This document shows, piece by piece, positions 34,709-43,749 of a stretch of 64,000 nt of DNA. The position numbers were made by a program, and so were the translations under genes. The stretch is from Campylobacterales bacterium (GTDB lineage Bacteria > Campylobacterota > Campylobacteria > Campylobacterales > Sulfurimonadaceae). The stretch is taken from NCBI GenBank assembly GCA_026390115.1, contig JAPLGO010000009.1:62001-126000 (forward strand), written 5' to 3'. Positions within the stretch are counted from its first letter, which is position 1; every line of letters starts with the position of its first letter. The notes under the pieces were generated by a model. That model saw only the letters and a program-made list of their open reading frames with translations, did no database searches and was not told where the DNA came from.

Positions 34709-35968
34709 TTACACTATCCTAATCATGACGGGGGTGAAGTTTACAAAATCTAGCGAAGCAATTTGTTTTATCATGTTTTGAATATCTCTTTCAACCGAAA
34801 TATGAGTAGAGATGAGTAAATTAGCAGAGTCAGCCGAGCATGGTCTCTGAAGCATTGTTTCAATCGAGATGTTGTTATCCTCAAAAATTTTGGTTATACG
34901 GGCTAAAACTCCGGCTTTATCTGAAACATTGATACGAAGATAATATTTTGACTCAATTTTATCAGTTGGCTTGAGTGTAAGTTTGCCCTCAAGCGGTTTG
35001 TCAAAACCGAGCATCGGTCTTGTTTTTCCACTTCTTGCTATATCTATAATATTTGCAACAACTGCAGAAGCCGTAGCATTCCCGCCAGCACCCGCTCCAT
35101 AGTAGAGTGTTTCGCCCACTTTGTCTCCGACTACCGAGATGCCGTTCATGACACCGTCAATTTTAGCAATCATCTTCTCTTGAGGGATTAAACAGGCATG
35201 CACTCTTAACTCAACCTCATTACCGTCTTTTTTAGCAATTCCTAAAAGTTTGATAGCGTAGCCAAACTCCTTTGCAAATGTTATGTCATCCTGAGAAATA
35301 TTTTGTATTCCCTCAATCAATATGTCTTCAGGTTTGGCATCAATCCCGTATGCAATACTAGCGAGAATAAGAAGTTTATGTGCCGCATCAAATCCACCCA
35401 CATCAAAGGTTGGATCTGCCTCTGCATATCCTAGCTCTTGTGCTTCTTTAAGGATAACGTCATATGCTACACCCTCATTTGTCATTTTAGTCATCATGTA
35501 GTTACATGTGCCATTCATAATACCCATAATAGATTCAATGTGATTGGCTGAGAGGCCATCACGAAGGGCATTTATAATTGGAATTCCACCTGCTACACTT
35601 GCTTCATATTCAAATGCCAAATCTTTTGCCATGTCTTGAAGTTCATAACGGTGATACGCCAAGAGTGCTTTATTAGCAGTAACAACTGCTTTTTTGTTGG
35701 CAAGTGCTTTTTTTACAACCTCAAAAGCTTCATCAACCCCGCCCATAAGCTCAACAACAATATCAATCTCACTATCATTCAAAATATCGTCTGCGTTATC
35801 TGTTAATTGAATGTCTAAACCTCTCTCTTTTGAGAGATTTTTAACAACTCCGCTTTTTACGACTATATCTACTCCTGCACGGGCAGAAATTACATCGGCA
35901 TTGTCTTTTAAAATTTGCACTACACTCGTTCCAACAGTTCCAACGCCTATAATTCCTACTTTTATCAT
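34709..35968 (-). CDS. hom: Homoserine dehydrogenase
   Basis: Reduces aspartate semialdehyde to homoserine for threonine and methionine synthesis. The 419-residue protein has the NAD(P)-binding GIIGVGTVGTSVVQIL at 6-21, the catalytic region with EASVAGGIPIINALRDGL near 138 and NYMMTKM, and a C-terminal ACT domain from about 345 (RINVSDKAGVLARITKIFEDNNISIE) that implies feedback by threonine. It follows the aminotransferase gene by 10 nt and is the second gene of that pair. Confidence 0.96.
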   Translation of the reverse strand: MIKVGIIGVGTVGTSVVQILKDNADVISARAGVDIVVKSGVVKNLSKERGLDIQLTDNADDILNDSEIDIVVELMGGVDEAFEVVKKALANKKAVVTANKALLAYHRYELQDMAKDLAFEYEASVAGGIPIINALRDGLSANHIESIMGIMNGTCNYMMTKMTNEGVAYDVILKEAQELGYAEADPTFDVGGFDAAHKLLILASIAYGIDAKPEDILIEGIQNISQDDITFAKEFGYAIKLLGIAKKDGNEVELRVHACLIPQEKMIAKIDGVMNGISVVGDKVGETLYYGAGAGGNATASAVVANIIDIARSGKTRPMLGFDKPLEGKLTLKPTDKIESKYYLRINVSDKAGVLARITKIFEDNNISIETMLQRPCSADSANLLISTHISVERDIQNMIKQIASLDFVNFTPVMIRIV

Positions 35969-35978
35969 ATCAATTTAC

Positions 35979-37208
35979 CTACTTTACTTCGTCTTTTTTT
36001 TCTTCGAATTGTTTCAAAAATTCTTTAATATTTCTGCCTGCTTGACGGATACGATTGTCATTTTCAATTAAAGCAATGCGGACGTAACCCTCTCCGTATT
36101 CGCCAAAGCCAATTCCTGGAGCAACTGCAACCTGAGCCTCTTTTAAAAGTTTTTTTGAAAATTCAAATGAACCTAGATGCGCTGCACTCTCCGGTATCTT
36201 AGCCCATACAAACATACTTGCCTGATTTTTTCTTATGTGCCAACCGGCACGATCAAATGCATCTAATAATATGTCTTGACGGTGTTCATACTTATCAACA
36301 ATATCTTTCACACACTGCTGATCACCATTCAGAGCAACTGTAGCAGCTACTTGAATAGGAGTAAACATTCCATAATCAAGCCATGACTTAATTTTTTGAA
36401 GTGCCCCGATAAGTTTTTTATTTCCAACAAAAAATCCAACTCTCCAGCCAGCCATGTTATAACTTTTTGAAAGTGTAAAACTCTCAACAGCTACATCTTT
36501 GGCACCCTCAACACTCATAATTGACGGTGTTACATAGCCGCCAAAAGTGATATCACCATAAGCTATATCACTAATGACATAAAATCGCTCTTTTTTTGCC
36601 ATTGCAACAAGTTTTACATAAAAATCTTGTGTAACAGTCGCAGTGGATGGATTGTGAGGAAAATTAACCAAAACATATTTTGGTCTTGGACTTGTCTCTT
36701 TAAAAACTCGTATCAAATCTTTAAAAAACTGCTCTTCATCTACTTTGTAATCTTCATCAAACTCCAAACCAAACTTGACAACATTTCCGCCCGCTAAAAT
36801 AAAAGCATAAGAGTGAATCGGATAGGTTGGATCAGGAACAACGGTCGTATCACCTGGATTTGTAATTGCATATGCTAAATGAGCATAACCTTCTTTTGAA
36901 CCGATAGTAGCAACACACTCTGTCATTGGATCTAGGTCACACCCATAACGGCGCTTATACCAATCAGCAATGGCTACTAAAAGTTTTGGAATTCCTTTAG
37001 ATGTTGAATATCCGTGCGTTTTAGTTTTTTGAGCTGATTCAATTAATTTTTCACGAATATGCTCAGGTGTATCACCATCCGGATTACCCATTGAAAAATC
37101 TATTACATCGGCTCCGGCTCTTCGTTCTGCCATTTTAAGTTCATTAACCTCTGCAAATACATACTTTGGAAGTCTTTTAATTCTGTCAAATTCTATTTCG
37201 TCAAACAT
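35979..37208 (-). CDS. Class I/II aminotransferase (aspartate/alanine/LL-DAP aminotransferase-like)
   Basis: PLP-dependent aminotransferase of 409 residues. The PLP lysine is in FTLSKSYNMAGWRVGF near 245; PDPTYPIHSYAF near 112, NFPHNPST near 177 with the Asn that contacts PLP, and the C-terminal GFGEYGEGYVRIALIENDNRI with the carboxylate-binding Arg are visible. The N-terminus (FDEIEFDRIKRLPKYVFAEV) resembles E. coli AlaC and related proteins. Amino-donor specificity cannot be fixed. Its place immediately upstream of hom suggests a role in the aspartate-family pathway. AGGA lies 9 nt before the start and TAGAAT lies about 50 nt upstream as a possible -10. Confidence 0.88.
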   Translation of the reverse strand: MFDEIEFDRIKRLPKYVFAEVNELKMAERRAGADVIDFSMGNPDGDTPEHIREKLIESAQKTKTHGYSTSKGIPKLLVAIADWYKRRYGCDLDPMTECVATIGSKEGYAHLAYAITNPGDTTVVPDPTYPIHSYAFILAGGNVVKFGLEFDEDYKVDEEQFFKDLIRVFKETSPRPKYVLVNFPHNPSTATVTQDFYVKLVAMAKKERFYVISDIAYGDITFGGYVTPSIMSVEGAKDVAVESFTLSKSYNMAGWRVGFFVGNKKLIGALQKIKSWLDYGMFTPIQVAATVALNGDQQCVKDIVDKYEHRQDILLDAFDRAGWHIRKNQASMFVWAKIPESAAHLGSFEFSKKLLKEAQVAVAPGIGFGEYGEGYVRIALIENDNRIRQAGRNIKEFLKQFEEKKDEVK

Positions 37209-37303
37209 GTTCAGTCCTGATTGTTAAAGCCATAAAAGGCTCTTAAAATATGAATGGTATTCTAGCGAAAATATTTAGATTTAAGTAGTAAAGTTATTGT
37301 GAA

Positions 37304-38134
37304 TCAATTGGGAAAGAGGAGTAAATCATCTTTTATATTTTTAAGAGAATAGAGATCTGAAATTTTAATATATTTTGCATGACTAGGTATTTCTAGCATC
37401 ATACTTACAGTTTTCTCATCTTGTTTTATTACCTCTAAAAGATTAAGGGAAGCATCATAATAGACAATATGCGGGTACCAAGTGTTTTTTGATGAACTTG
37501 TAATCTTAAGAGTTTTAAGAGCTGACACATCAATCCAATGTGGGTTTAATGATCGTTTCAGCTCAAACTCTGCACCGCTTTTGAGAGTGTTTACCGCTAA
37601 ATTGGCATTTGATAAATCTATTGTATATTCCCAGTCTGTTGCTGAGTTTTTTTGTATATCTATGATTTTACAACCGCTCTTATGTAGCTCTTTTTGCAAT
37701 ATTACCGGATCTGTTGCATACTCAGAATTCAGTACAATACTCCAAGTAAATTGTGAACTATTAAGATTTGATTCTGTCGTTACGTATCGATAGTAACCCA
37801 TATTTCCAAGTGAGTCTCCCATGATTTTTACAAAAAACTGAGGTGAAGCGGCAGTTTTAAAAGTAAGTTTAAGCTCTTGCGGTTTATTAAAAAAAAGATT
37901 TAAGAGTCCGTTATCTTTGAGTGTTTGAGCAACTTTAACTACATCAACCCTATTTTGCACATAAAAGTTTGAATTCGGAGAAAAAATTATATCTATAAAT
38001 GCTTTATTTTGTTGATAAGTACTCTCTTTGATAAAAGTTTTTATTTTTTTTGTTAAAAGTGTATCTTCTTGATGTATTTCTTCCCCAAATACAAATGTAT
38101 AAAAAAGCAGAAATATAAAAAGTATCTTTACCAT
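37304..38134 (-). CDS. Exported protein of unknown function, next to a RodZ-like gene
   Basis: A 276-residue protein with a signal peptide (MVKILFIFLLFYTFVFGEE, cleavage after FG). The mature protein is beta-rich, with no lipobox and only one cysteine (SGCKII near 155). I see no catalytic motif; the composition fits a periplasmic binding or assembly factor. Its start overlaps the end of the RodZ-like gene by 7 bases, so the two proteins are made together and may act in the same envelope process. Conserved epsilonproteobacterial hypothetical proteins of this type sit in the same position in related genomes, to my memory. Confidence 0.65.
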   Translation of the reverse strand: MVKILFIFLLFYTFVFGEEIHQEDTLLTKKIKTFIKESTYQQNKAFIDIIFSPNSNFYVQNRVDVVKVAQTLKDNGLLNLFFNKPQELKLTFKTAASPQFFVKIMGDSLGNMGYYRYVTTESNLNSSQFTWSIVLNSEYATDPVILQKELHKSGCKIIDIQKNSATDWEYTIDLSNANLAVNTLKSGAEFELKRSLNPHWIDVSALKTLKITSSSKNTWYPHIVYYDASLNLLEVIKQDEKTVSMMLEIPSHAKYIKISDLYSLKNIKDDLLLFPN

Positions 38135-38970
38135 TTTTTATCTTTATTTAATTGCTTAAATTCCTCAAGATCAATTTGACTAAATTTTCCATCAACATAC
38201 TTGAATCTTATGTTTTGACTAGAATTAAATTCTTCTAATTTACCATCAACTTCAATACTTAAATTTCCATGTCCAAACAGAAGTAACCAATTCTTATTGA
38301 CATCTAAATTCATCTCTTTTTCAAGATTTTTTTCATATTTTTGGTTTGTTTTTATATCAATATATCCCATCCAGACTTTTGCTTTTGGAATAACTCTTAA
38401 TGATTTAGCTCTCTCTTGAATATCTTGCTTTTGGATTTCTTCTTTAGCAACTACGCTGTTTATATTTGAAGTAATGTTAGTTTCTTGTAGATTATTATTT
38501 ACAGCACTCAGGAGAGATTCATTACTATCTTCAAATTTTTTTTCAACAACTGGCTCTATATTTTTTTGGGCATTTTCTATTGCGCTGTTATCAATTTTTT
38601 GAATTTGATTATTATCATTCATTGACGGCATCAGCTCAAAATATAAAAATGCCCCAAAGAGTAAAATGACTAAAACAACATAGAGAAACAAAGGACTGCT
38701 TTTCTTTTTCCCCTGAGAAAAAACTGCACTGTTAAAGCTAGCCGGTTTATTTCTAGAATCGTTAAAATATGCCAAGCCCTTTGCTTTTAAATCAGCCAAA
38801 TCTACATCATACTCTCTTTCCAAAATAGAAATAAATCCTAGAAAATGAATTTTATTTAAATCATCAAAAGACTCATGCAAAACAGCCTGCACATGTGCTC
38901 TTGAAATGTGTGTTTTCTCATGTATTTTTTGAGCACCTATCTCTTTTAATCGCTCAAGCCCATAGCTCAT
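38128..38970 (-). CDS. RodZ-like helix-turn-helix/membrane/beta-domain protein
   Basis: A 280-residue bitopic protein with the architecture of RodZ: an N-terminal helical DNA-binding-like domain (about 1-70, LKEIGAQKIHEKTHISRAHVQAVL), a single membrane helix at about 93-112 (FLYVVLVILLFGAFLYFEL), a disordered Asn/Gln/Glu-rich linker to about 185, then a beta-rich periplasmic domain (VWMGYIDIKTNQKYEK, LLLFGHGNLSIEVDG). RodZ anchors MreB and shapes rod or helical cells; a similar role is inferred from architecture, not from clear homology. It is flanked by the TrmH-family gene (overlap 4 bases) and the exported unknown. Confidence 0.7.
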   Translation of the reverse strand: MSYGLERLKEIGAQKIHEKTHISRAHVQAVLHESFDDLNKIHFLGFISILEREYDVDLADLKAKGLAYFNDSRNKPASFNSAVFSQGKKKSSPLFLYVVLVILLFGAFLYFELMPSMNDNNQIQKIDNSAIENAQKNIEPVVEKKFEDSNESLLSAVNNNLQETNITSNINSVVAKEEIQKQDIQERAKSLRVIPKAKVWMGYIDIKTNQKYEKNLEKEMNLDVNKNWLLLFGHGNLSIEVDGKLEEFNSSQNIRFKYVDGKFSQIDLEEFKQLNKDKKW

Positions 38971-39647
38971 ATTCTCATCCTATCCATTAAAATAGCTCCT
39001 GCCACACTTACATTTAACGAGTCAAATTCGTGTGACATTTTTATGCTAACTACTTCATCTAGTTTTGAAACCACTCTTGAAGTTAGCCCCTCTCCCTCAC
39101 TGCCTAGAACCAAAACTCTTCTTTGTTTTATCTCTACACCTCTGATATCTTGACCGCCCATATCGGCACCGTAGATTCTAAAACCTGAAGTTTTCAAATC
39201 ATTCAAAACATCATAAATGTTGTGTTCTACTGCTAATGGCATATCAAACAAAGCACCCGTACTTGTTCTCAAAACAGGCTCAATGCTAAGATTTTTAACT
39301 CCACATACTACAATGCCGTCAACCCCTAAGGCATAAGCGCTTCTGACAATTGCACCTATATTTCCGACATCCGTTAAACCGGACAAAACTAAGATAAAAT
39401 CTTTGTTTAAAAAAGAGCTGAACGGGTAAAGTTCATAATCATCAACTTCAGCCAAAAAGCCTTGGTGATTCGCATTCTTGCACATTTTTTGTGCAGCTTC
39501 TTGTGGAATTCTTTTGACCTCAAAGCCGAACTTCATAAGTCGAGAGTACTCTTTCTTATCAAGTTCCTTTGCAAGGTACAAAATCTTAACCTTATTTGGA
39601 TATTTATCAATTACATAATATATTGGTTGTTTTGCATAAATTAACAT
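38967..39647 (-). CDS. TrmH/SpoU-family RNA 2'-O-methyltransferase
   Basis: Knotted SPOUT-fold methyltransferase that 2'-O-methylates tRNA or 23S rRNA (RlmB-like). Of 226 residues, the three SpoU motifs are clear: LVLSGLTDVGNIGAIVRSAYALG near 95, VLVLGSEGEGL near 172, and MSHEFDSLNVSVAGAILM near 198. An N-terminal segment (LIYAKQPIYYVIDKYPNKV) corresponds to the small substrate-binding domain, shortened relative to E. coli RlmB, so the exact target (G2251 of 23S or a tRNA) is uncertain. It lies 37 nt after rsmI. Confidence 0.9.
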   Translation of the reverse strand: MLIYAKQPIYYVIDKYPNKVKILYLAKELDKKEYSRLMKFGFEVKRIPQEAAQKMCKNANHQGFLAEVDDYELYPFSSFLNKDFILVLSGLTDVGNIGAIVRSAYALGVDGIVVCGVKNLSIEPVLRTSTGALFDMPLAVEHNIYDVLNDLKTSGFRIYGADMGGQDIRGVEIKQRRVLVLGSEGEGLTSRVVSKLDEVVSIKMSHEFDSLNVSVAGAILMDRMRI

Positions 39648-39684
39648 AGTGGTATTTTAGCCTAAAATATTTAAGATTTGTTTT

Positions 39685-40500
39685 TTATAATTCCAAAAGT
39701 CTTTGGTACAGAACTTTTGTATTTTCGCCCGTAATTTTGCTGATGAGTTTTGCTTGAACTTTTTTTGGCAAATCAAGCTCTAAAATGTCACTTTGAGTTA
39801 TTGCCCCGCTTGATTGCGTTGCATGCGGTTCAATAACCACTACCCACTCACCTTTGTAATTTCCACTGAGTTTATCCAAAATCTCTTTTGCAGTTCCACT
39901 AAAATATTTTTGAAACTTTTTAGTAAGCTCTTTTGCTAAAAAAATTTTCCTGCTTTTATCCTCTTTATCTATTTCAAAAAGAAGTTTTTCTAACCTATGA
40001 GGCGATTCATATAAAACAGTGGCATAGCCATTATAAAGAGCCTCTTGAAGCCCAGCACTTCTCGAGCTTCCTTTGTGATTTAAAAAGCCTAAGAAGAGCA
40101 TTTTAGTTTCACAAAATCCACTTGCCACAAATGCAGTTAAAACAGCATTCGCTCCAGGAAGAATATCATATTTTAAATTTTTTTCAATACAGTAGCTAAC
40201 CAAAGCCTGCCCCGGATCGCTTATCCCTGGCATTCCCGCATCGCTCGCATAAACAACATTTTTTTCAAAAAATGATGGTTCTAAGGCGTCAATAAACTCC
40301 TTTTCATTATGTGAGTGAAGTGAAATAAATTTCTGATTTTCTATCGGAACAAGATTATATCGCTCTTTTAAAATATTTATGAGTTTTTTTGTAACGCGGG
40401 TGTCTTCGCAAAGAAGTATTTCGGCTTCGCTAAGAGCGTTTATGGCTCTTAGCGATATATCGCCGATATTTCCTATCGGAGTAGGAACTAAAGAAAGCAA
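39685..40500 (-). CDS. rsmI: 16S rRNA 2'-O-ribose C1402 methyltransferase
   Basis: Tetrapyrrole-methylase-fold enzyme that methylates C1402 at the decoding site. The 271-residue protein has MLSLVPTPIGNIGDISLRAI at the start, LLCEDTRVTKKLI, FISLHSHNE, SDAGMPGISDPGQALV and LPGANAVLTAFVASGF, all RsmI hallmarks. It follows rpmE by 10 nt and precedes the TrmH-family gene, so two RNA methyltransferases and L31 are made together. Confidence 0.96.
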   Translation of the reverse strand: MLSLVPTPIGNIGDISLRAINALSEAEILLCEDTRVTKKLINILKERYNLVPIENQKFISLHSHNEKEFIDALEPSFFEKNVVYASDAGMPGISDPGQALVSYCIEKNLKYDILPGANAVLTAFVASGFCETKMLFLGFLNHKGSSRSAGLQEALYNGYATVLYESPHRLEKLLFEIDKEDKSRKIFLAKELTKKFQKYFSGTAKEILDKLSGNYKGEWVVVIEPHATQSSGAITQSDILELDLPKKVQAKLISKITGENTKVLYQRLLEL

Positions 40501-40510
40501 ATCTCTTCGC

Positions 40511-40711
40511 CTAATCCATATTGTAACGTTTTTTGAATTTATCGATACGACCTGCAGTATCTACCATTCTTTCACTTCCTGTAAAAAATGGGTGACACTC
40601 ATTGCAGATGTCAATTCTCAATTCACTTTTTTGACTTTTAGTCTCAAATGTATTTCCACATGCACATGAAACTGTACAAGTTACTAAAGTTGGATGAAGA
40701 TCTTTTTTCAT
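40511..40711 (-). CDS. rpmE: 50S ribosomal protein L31, zinc-binding form
   Basis: bL31, 66 residues, of the zinc type: cysteines at 16, 18, 36 and 39 (CAC ... CNEC) match the ligand pattern, followed by [18 protein letters not shown]. This form, unlike the C-minus paralogue, depends on zinc supply. It precedes rsmI. Upstream is a 124-nt spacer with a perfect hairpin (40762-40783). Confidence 0.97.
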   Translation of the reverse strand: MKKDLHPTLVTCTVSCACGNTFETKSQKSELRIDICNECHPFFTGSERMVDTAGRIDKFKKRYNMD

Positions 40712-40761
40712 TTTTTTGCCTTTTGATACGCGTCTTGAGTACGCACATCTATATATTTTTT

Positions 40762-40783
40762 AAATCCGTATGGGTGCGGATTT
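40762..40783 (-). other. Hairpin in the leader between rsmE and rpmE
   Basis: AAATCCG (40762-40768) pairs with CGGATTT (40777-40783) across an 8-nt loop. It lies 51 nt upstream of rpmE and after the rsmE stop on the minus strand. It may end rsmE transcripts or control rpmE; no T-run follows it in the minus direction, so a leader structure is as likely as a terminator. Confidence 0.4.
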
Positions 40784-40835
40784 TAAGGGTGCAAGTGTAC
40801 CCAAATATATCTAAATTTATCTTAAGTAGGAAAAT

Positions 40836-41507
40836 TTACAACAAAATTTTAGAAGCAACAGCCATAACTGCACTCTCTGAGCGAAGAACCATTGGCGTAT
40901 CTAGTGCAAAAATCTCTTGCTTACTTAGAAATTCCTCCTCAGATTTAGAAAAACCGCCCTCACAACCAATCAGAACAGTCTCAAAATCGGCGCCATCTTT
41001 TAGAACATTATCGCAAAAGTCAAAGATTTTTGTTTGTGGAAAGTCAAATAAAAAATCTTTTAAGTTTTTATAGGTATTAAATTCTATAAATGAAGTTCTT
41101 CCACACTGCTGCATAGAAGCTTCCAAAATTCTATCAAATCTCTTAAAATCAAGTTTAAAGTTTCTTTGACTTCTGTCACACTCTATAAAAGAGATTTTTT
41201 CAACTCCAATTTCACACAGTGAGGGCAAAATTTTCTCCACAGATTTTGTATCTATTATGCACCAAGCCACATGTAGGCTTTTTTTACTTTTTGTCTCTTT
41301 TACAGATGAGGAGATAAATTCAACAACTAAGCCTCTATTCTCAATTGCTTCTATTTTATAATTGTGAAGTGTTTCTATCTCATCTCTATTTCTAAAACTG
41401 AGCATATCTCCAGCTTCATGGCGGCGAACTTTAATCAAATATTTATAAAGTTCTCCATCAATTTTAAATGTTGATTTGCCAGCTTCATCATGCAAAATAT
41501 ATATCAA
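40836..41507 (-). CDS. rsmE: 16S rRNA (uracil1498-N3)-methyltransferase
   Basis: SPOUT-family enzyme methylating U1498 of 16S rRNA. The 223-residue sequence has the N-terminal PUA-like part with KYLIKVRRHEAGDMLSFRN, and the knot region IGCEGGFSKSEEEFL near 178 and LRSESAVMAVASKIL at the end, which bind AdoMet. It overlaps the downstream end of the 135-residue membrane protein gene by 4 bases. Confidence 0.94.
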   Translation of the reverse strand: MIYILHDEAGKSTFKIDGELYKYLIKVRRHEAGDMLSFRNRDEIETLHNYKIEAIENRGLVVEFISSSVKETKSKKSLHVAWCIIDTKSVEKILPSLCEIGVEKISFIECDRSQRNFKLDFKRFDRILEASMQQCGRTSFIEFNTYKNLKDFLFDFPQTKIFDFCDNVLKDGADFETVLIGCEGGFSKSEEEFLSKQEIFALDTPMVLRSESAVMAVASKILL

Positions 41508-41911
41508 AGAAGCATCCAGGCAGATATTAATAGAGTTACAAAAAACTCTATATTTAATATTTTCAACCCTATCGACTTGTAGGTTTTAAGAGCATCCTCT
41601 TTGCCAATATCTAAATGCTTTAACTTCTTATATCTGGTAAGCTCTAAAAATATTAGAGCGATTCCAAAGATAATCATAATAACGTTTTCTACACTAAAAT
41701 TAAGATGCTTCGCAGCCATCATAACAATTCCGGTAAAAAGAATAACTGCTATCATAGTCGCACTCATAGGCATAAATATTCTCACTCTTTTTGCATACCT
41801 ACGAATATCTTGTGCACCTAAAAGCATCACCAAATTCACTAAAATTACCGCCAAAATTCCCATAACACTCATGTTGTGTGTTACAATACTCATATCATAC
41901 ATTTCATTCAT
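41504..41911 (-). CDS. Four-helix membrane protein of unknown function
   Basis: A 135-residue inner-membrane protein with helices near 12-30, 47-65, 73-90 and 112-133. The loop DIRRYAKRVRIFMP and the basic TRYKKLKHLDIGKEDALKTYKS face the cytoplasm by charge. No cofactor motif is visible. The first gene of a pair with rsmE and divergent from moeA (39 nt apart). Similar short proteins occur upstream of rsmE in epsilonproteobacteria; no function is known to me. Confidence 0.65.
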   Translation of the reverse strand: MNEMYDMSIVTHNMSVMGILAVILVNLVMLLGAQDIRRYAKRVRIFMPMSATMIAVILFTGIVMMAAKHLNFSVENVIMIIFGIALIFLELTRYKKLKHLDIGKEDALKTYKSIGLKILNIEFFVTLLISAWMLL

Positions 41912-41950
41912 AGTGAAATCTTACTATAAATATTTATATCTGAGGTAATT

Positions 41951-43171
41951 ATGTCAATAAAAGTTGAAGAAGCATTAGAACTTATTTATAACAATATCAC
42001 AAAAGTTTCCACAAGAATAGTGCCTATTGAAAAAGCTTTGGACTCTGTATTGGCTCAAAACGTAGTTGCTGTTCACAATCTTCCACCATTTGACAACTCT
42101 GCCATGGATGGATACGCAGTAAAAATAGCTGATGCCGGTACATGTGTAAAAGTATCAAGTACGATTCTTGCGGGAGACAACTCTAAAGATGAATTAACAT
42201 CTGGACAGGTTATCAAAATCATGACGGGCGCCAGAATACCGCTTGGCACGCAATGTATCGTTCCTGTTGAAGAGACTATAGTATGCGAAGACGGAGTTTT
42301 TCTTCCTGATAATTTGGTAATCTCGAAGCACATACGACTTTGCGGTGAAGATATCAAAAGCGGAACTACCATTTTGACCTCAGGTGAAAGACTTTATGCG
42401 CATCATATAACGCTTTTAGCATCGCAGGGAATAAGCCATATAAAAGTTCATAAAAAACCACGCATTGCTCTTTTTGCTTCTGGAAGTGAACTAAAAATGC
42501 ACTTTGAGAGCGTTGAGTTGCACCAACTCTACAACACAAATACTCCAACATTTGCCTCGCGTGCGAAAGAGCTTGGATGTGAAGTTGACTTTATTGGCAC
42601 GGCAGTTGACACGATTGAAGATATAAAAATTCATATAAAAAATGCTTTGAGTGCCGACTTAATCATAACATCCGGCGGGGTAAGCGTCGGTGATGCAGAC
42701 TTTACAAAAGAGGCTTTTAAAGCATTCGGATATGACATCTTCTTTGATAAAATTGAAATCAAACCTGGAAAACCTACAACATTTGGTCGTGTTGGGAATA
42801 CTCTAGTTTTAAATCTTCCGGGAAATCCTCTCGCAGCCGCGCTCAACTTTGAACTTTTTGGGCAAAGCATAATTGCAGCACTTAGCGGAGAGAGCAGCAA
42901 GTATCTCAATGTAATAGCTGCAAAAATGAAGGAAGATTATAAAATAAAAGCAGGAACAAGAACGCTTATTCCAGGTTATTTTGACGGTGCGTTTTTCAAG
43001 CCATGTGAGAAATTTGCTCCCGGAATGGTTTCGCCGTTAGCCATTTCTAACTGCTACATTATGGTTGATGAAATATGTGCATTCTTGGGATGTGAGAGCA
43101 GTGTAAAAATAATTCCTACTAGATTTAGTTTTAGGAGTCAAGAGAGAGTAGATTTGGTGAGTAAATCCTAA
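41951..43171 (+). CDS. moeA: Molybdopterin molybdenumtransferase
   Basis: Inserts molybdate into adenylylated molybdopterin, giving the cofactor needed by the formate dehydrogenase encoded at 16139. At 406 residues it is normal. FDNSAMDGYAV near 48, IMTGARIPLG near 93, TSGGVSVGDADF near 240 and the MoCF-like LPGNPLAAAL near 282 are the diagnostic motifs. GAGG lies 7 nt before the ATG. The gene converges on queD and their stop codons overlap by 4 bases. Confidence 0.96.
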   Translation: MSIKVEEALELIYNNITKVSTRIVPIEKALDSVLAQNVVAVHNLPPFDNSAMDGYAVKIADAGTCVKVSSTILAGDNSKDELTSGQVIKIMTGARIPLGTQCIVPVEETIVCEDGVFLPDNLVISKHIRLCGEDIKSGTTILTSGERLYAHHITLLASQGISHIKVHKKPRIALFASGSELKMHFESVELHQLYNTNTPTFASRAKELGCEVDFIGTAVDTIEDIKIHIKNALSADLIITSGGVSVGDADFTKEAFKAFGYDIFFDKIEIKPGKPTTFGRVGNTLVLNLPGNPLAAALNFELFGQSIIAALSGESSKYLNVIAAKMKEDYKIKAGTRTLIPGYFDGAFFKPCEKFAPGMVSPLAISNCYIMVDEICAFLGCESSVKIIPTRFSFRSQERVDLVSKS

Positions 43172-43749
43172 ACATCTGCAGGGTTTACAAACCTTTCGCC
43201 TCTTTTTATCTTTTCCCACATTCTTTTATCACTCCACTCTGCCATTATTTGGCTTGAGAAGATTATTTTTTCCAAATCTATATAGCCCATATCTTTTGAG
43301 TAAGCATCATCTGCAAAGGATTGAGCATAACCTGTTTCCGTTTCATGAACTATTACGCTGTGAAGTTTAACATTTCTCTCTCCATTAACACTGCTTGTCA
43401 ATTGTAAAAGTTTGTCTATCATCGCAAAAAAAATGCGAGAAAATTGTTCAGCAGAAGGTGAAACTGGAAGAAGCACCCATCTAAGAGAGTGTTTTTGCAT
43501 ATCTTTTATGTACTCTTTCTCATCAGCATCCCACAGAACGATAGAATGGTCAAAACAATCAACAATAGTTTTCATATTTTTCTTCATTAATCCAAAGTCG
43601 TAAACCATTTGTCCATTATCTAAGAAGTTTGATTCAAAAAGTAGTTCAACCTTATAAGAGTGCCCATGTACCGAGCTTCTGCAACGAACAGTTGAACATC
43701 CTCTGACAACATGCGCATTTTCAAACTTAAATAGCTTTCTAATAATCAC
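43168..43749 (-). CDS. queD: 6-carboxy-5,6,7,8-tetrahydropterin synthase, long form
   Basis: QueD/PTPS-family enzyme that turns 7,8-dihydroneopterin triphosphate into 6-carboxytetrahydropterin for queuosine. The zinc histidines appear in FENAH and VHGHSYKV, the catalytic Cys in RCRSSVHGH, and the FDHS and HETETGYA motifs follow. At 193 residues it is longer than the common 120-residue form, with an insert around 90-125 (KDMQKHSLRWVLLPVSPSAEQF) and a C-terminal extension ending KIKRGERFVNPADV. Both seem normal for this bacterial group. It starts one base after the queE stop. Confidence 0.9.
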   Translation of the reverse strand: MIIRKLFKFENAHVVRGCSTVRCRSSVHGHSYKVELLFESNFLDNGQMVYDFGLMKKNMKTIVDCFDHSIVLWDADEKEYIKDMQKHSLRWVLLPVSPSAEQFSRIFFAMIDKLLQLTSSVNGERNVKLHSVIVHETETGYAQSFADDAYSKDMGYIDLEKIIFSSQIMAEWSDKRMWEKIKRGERFVNPADV

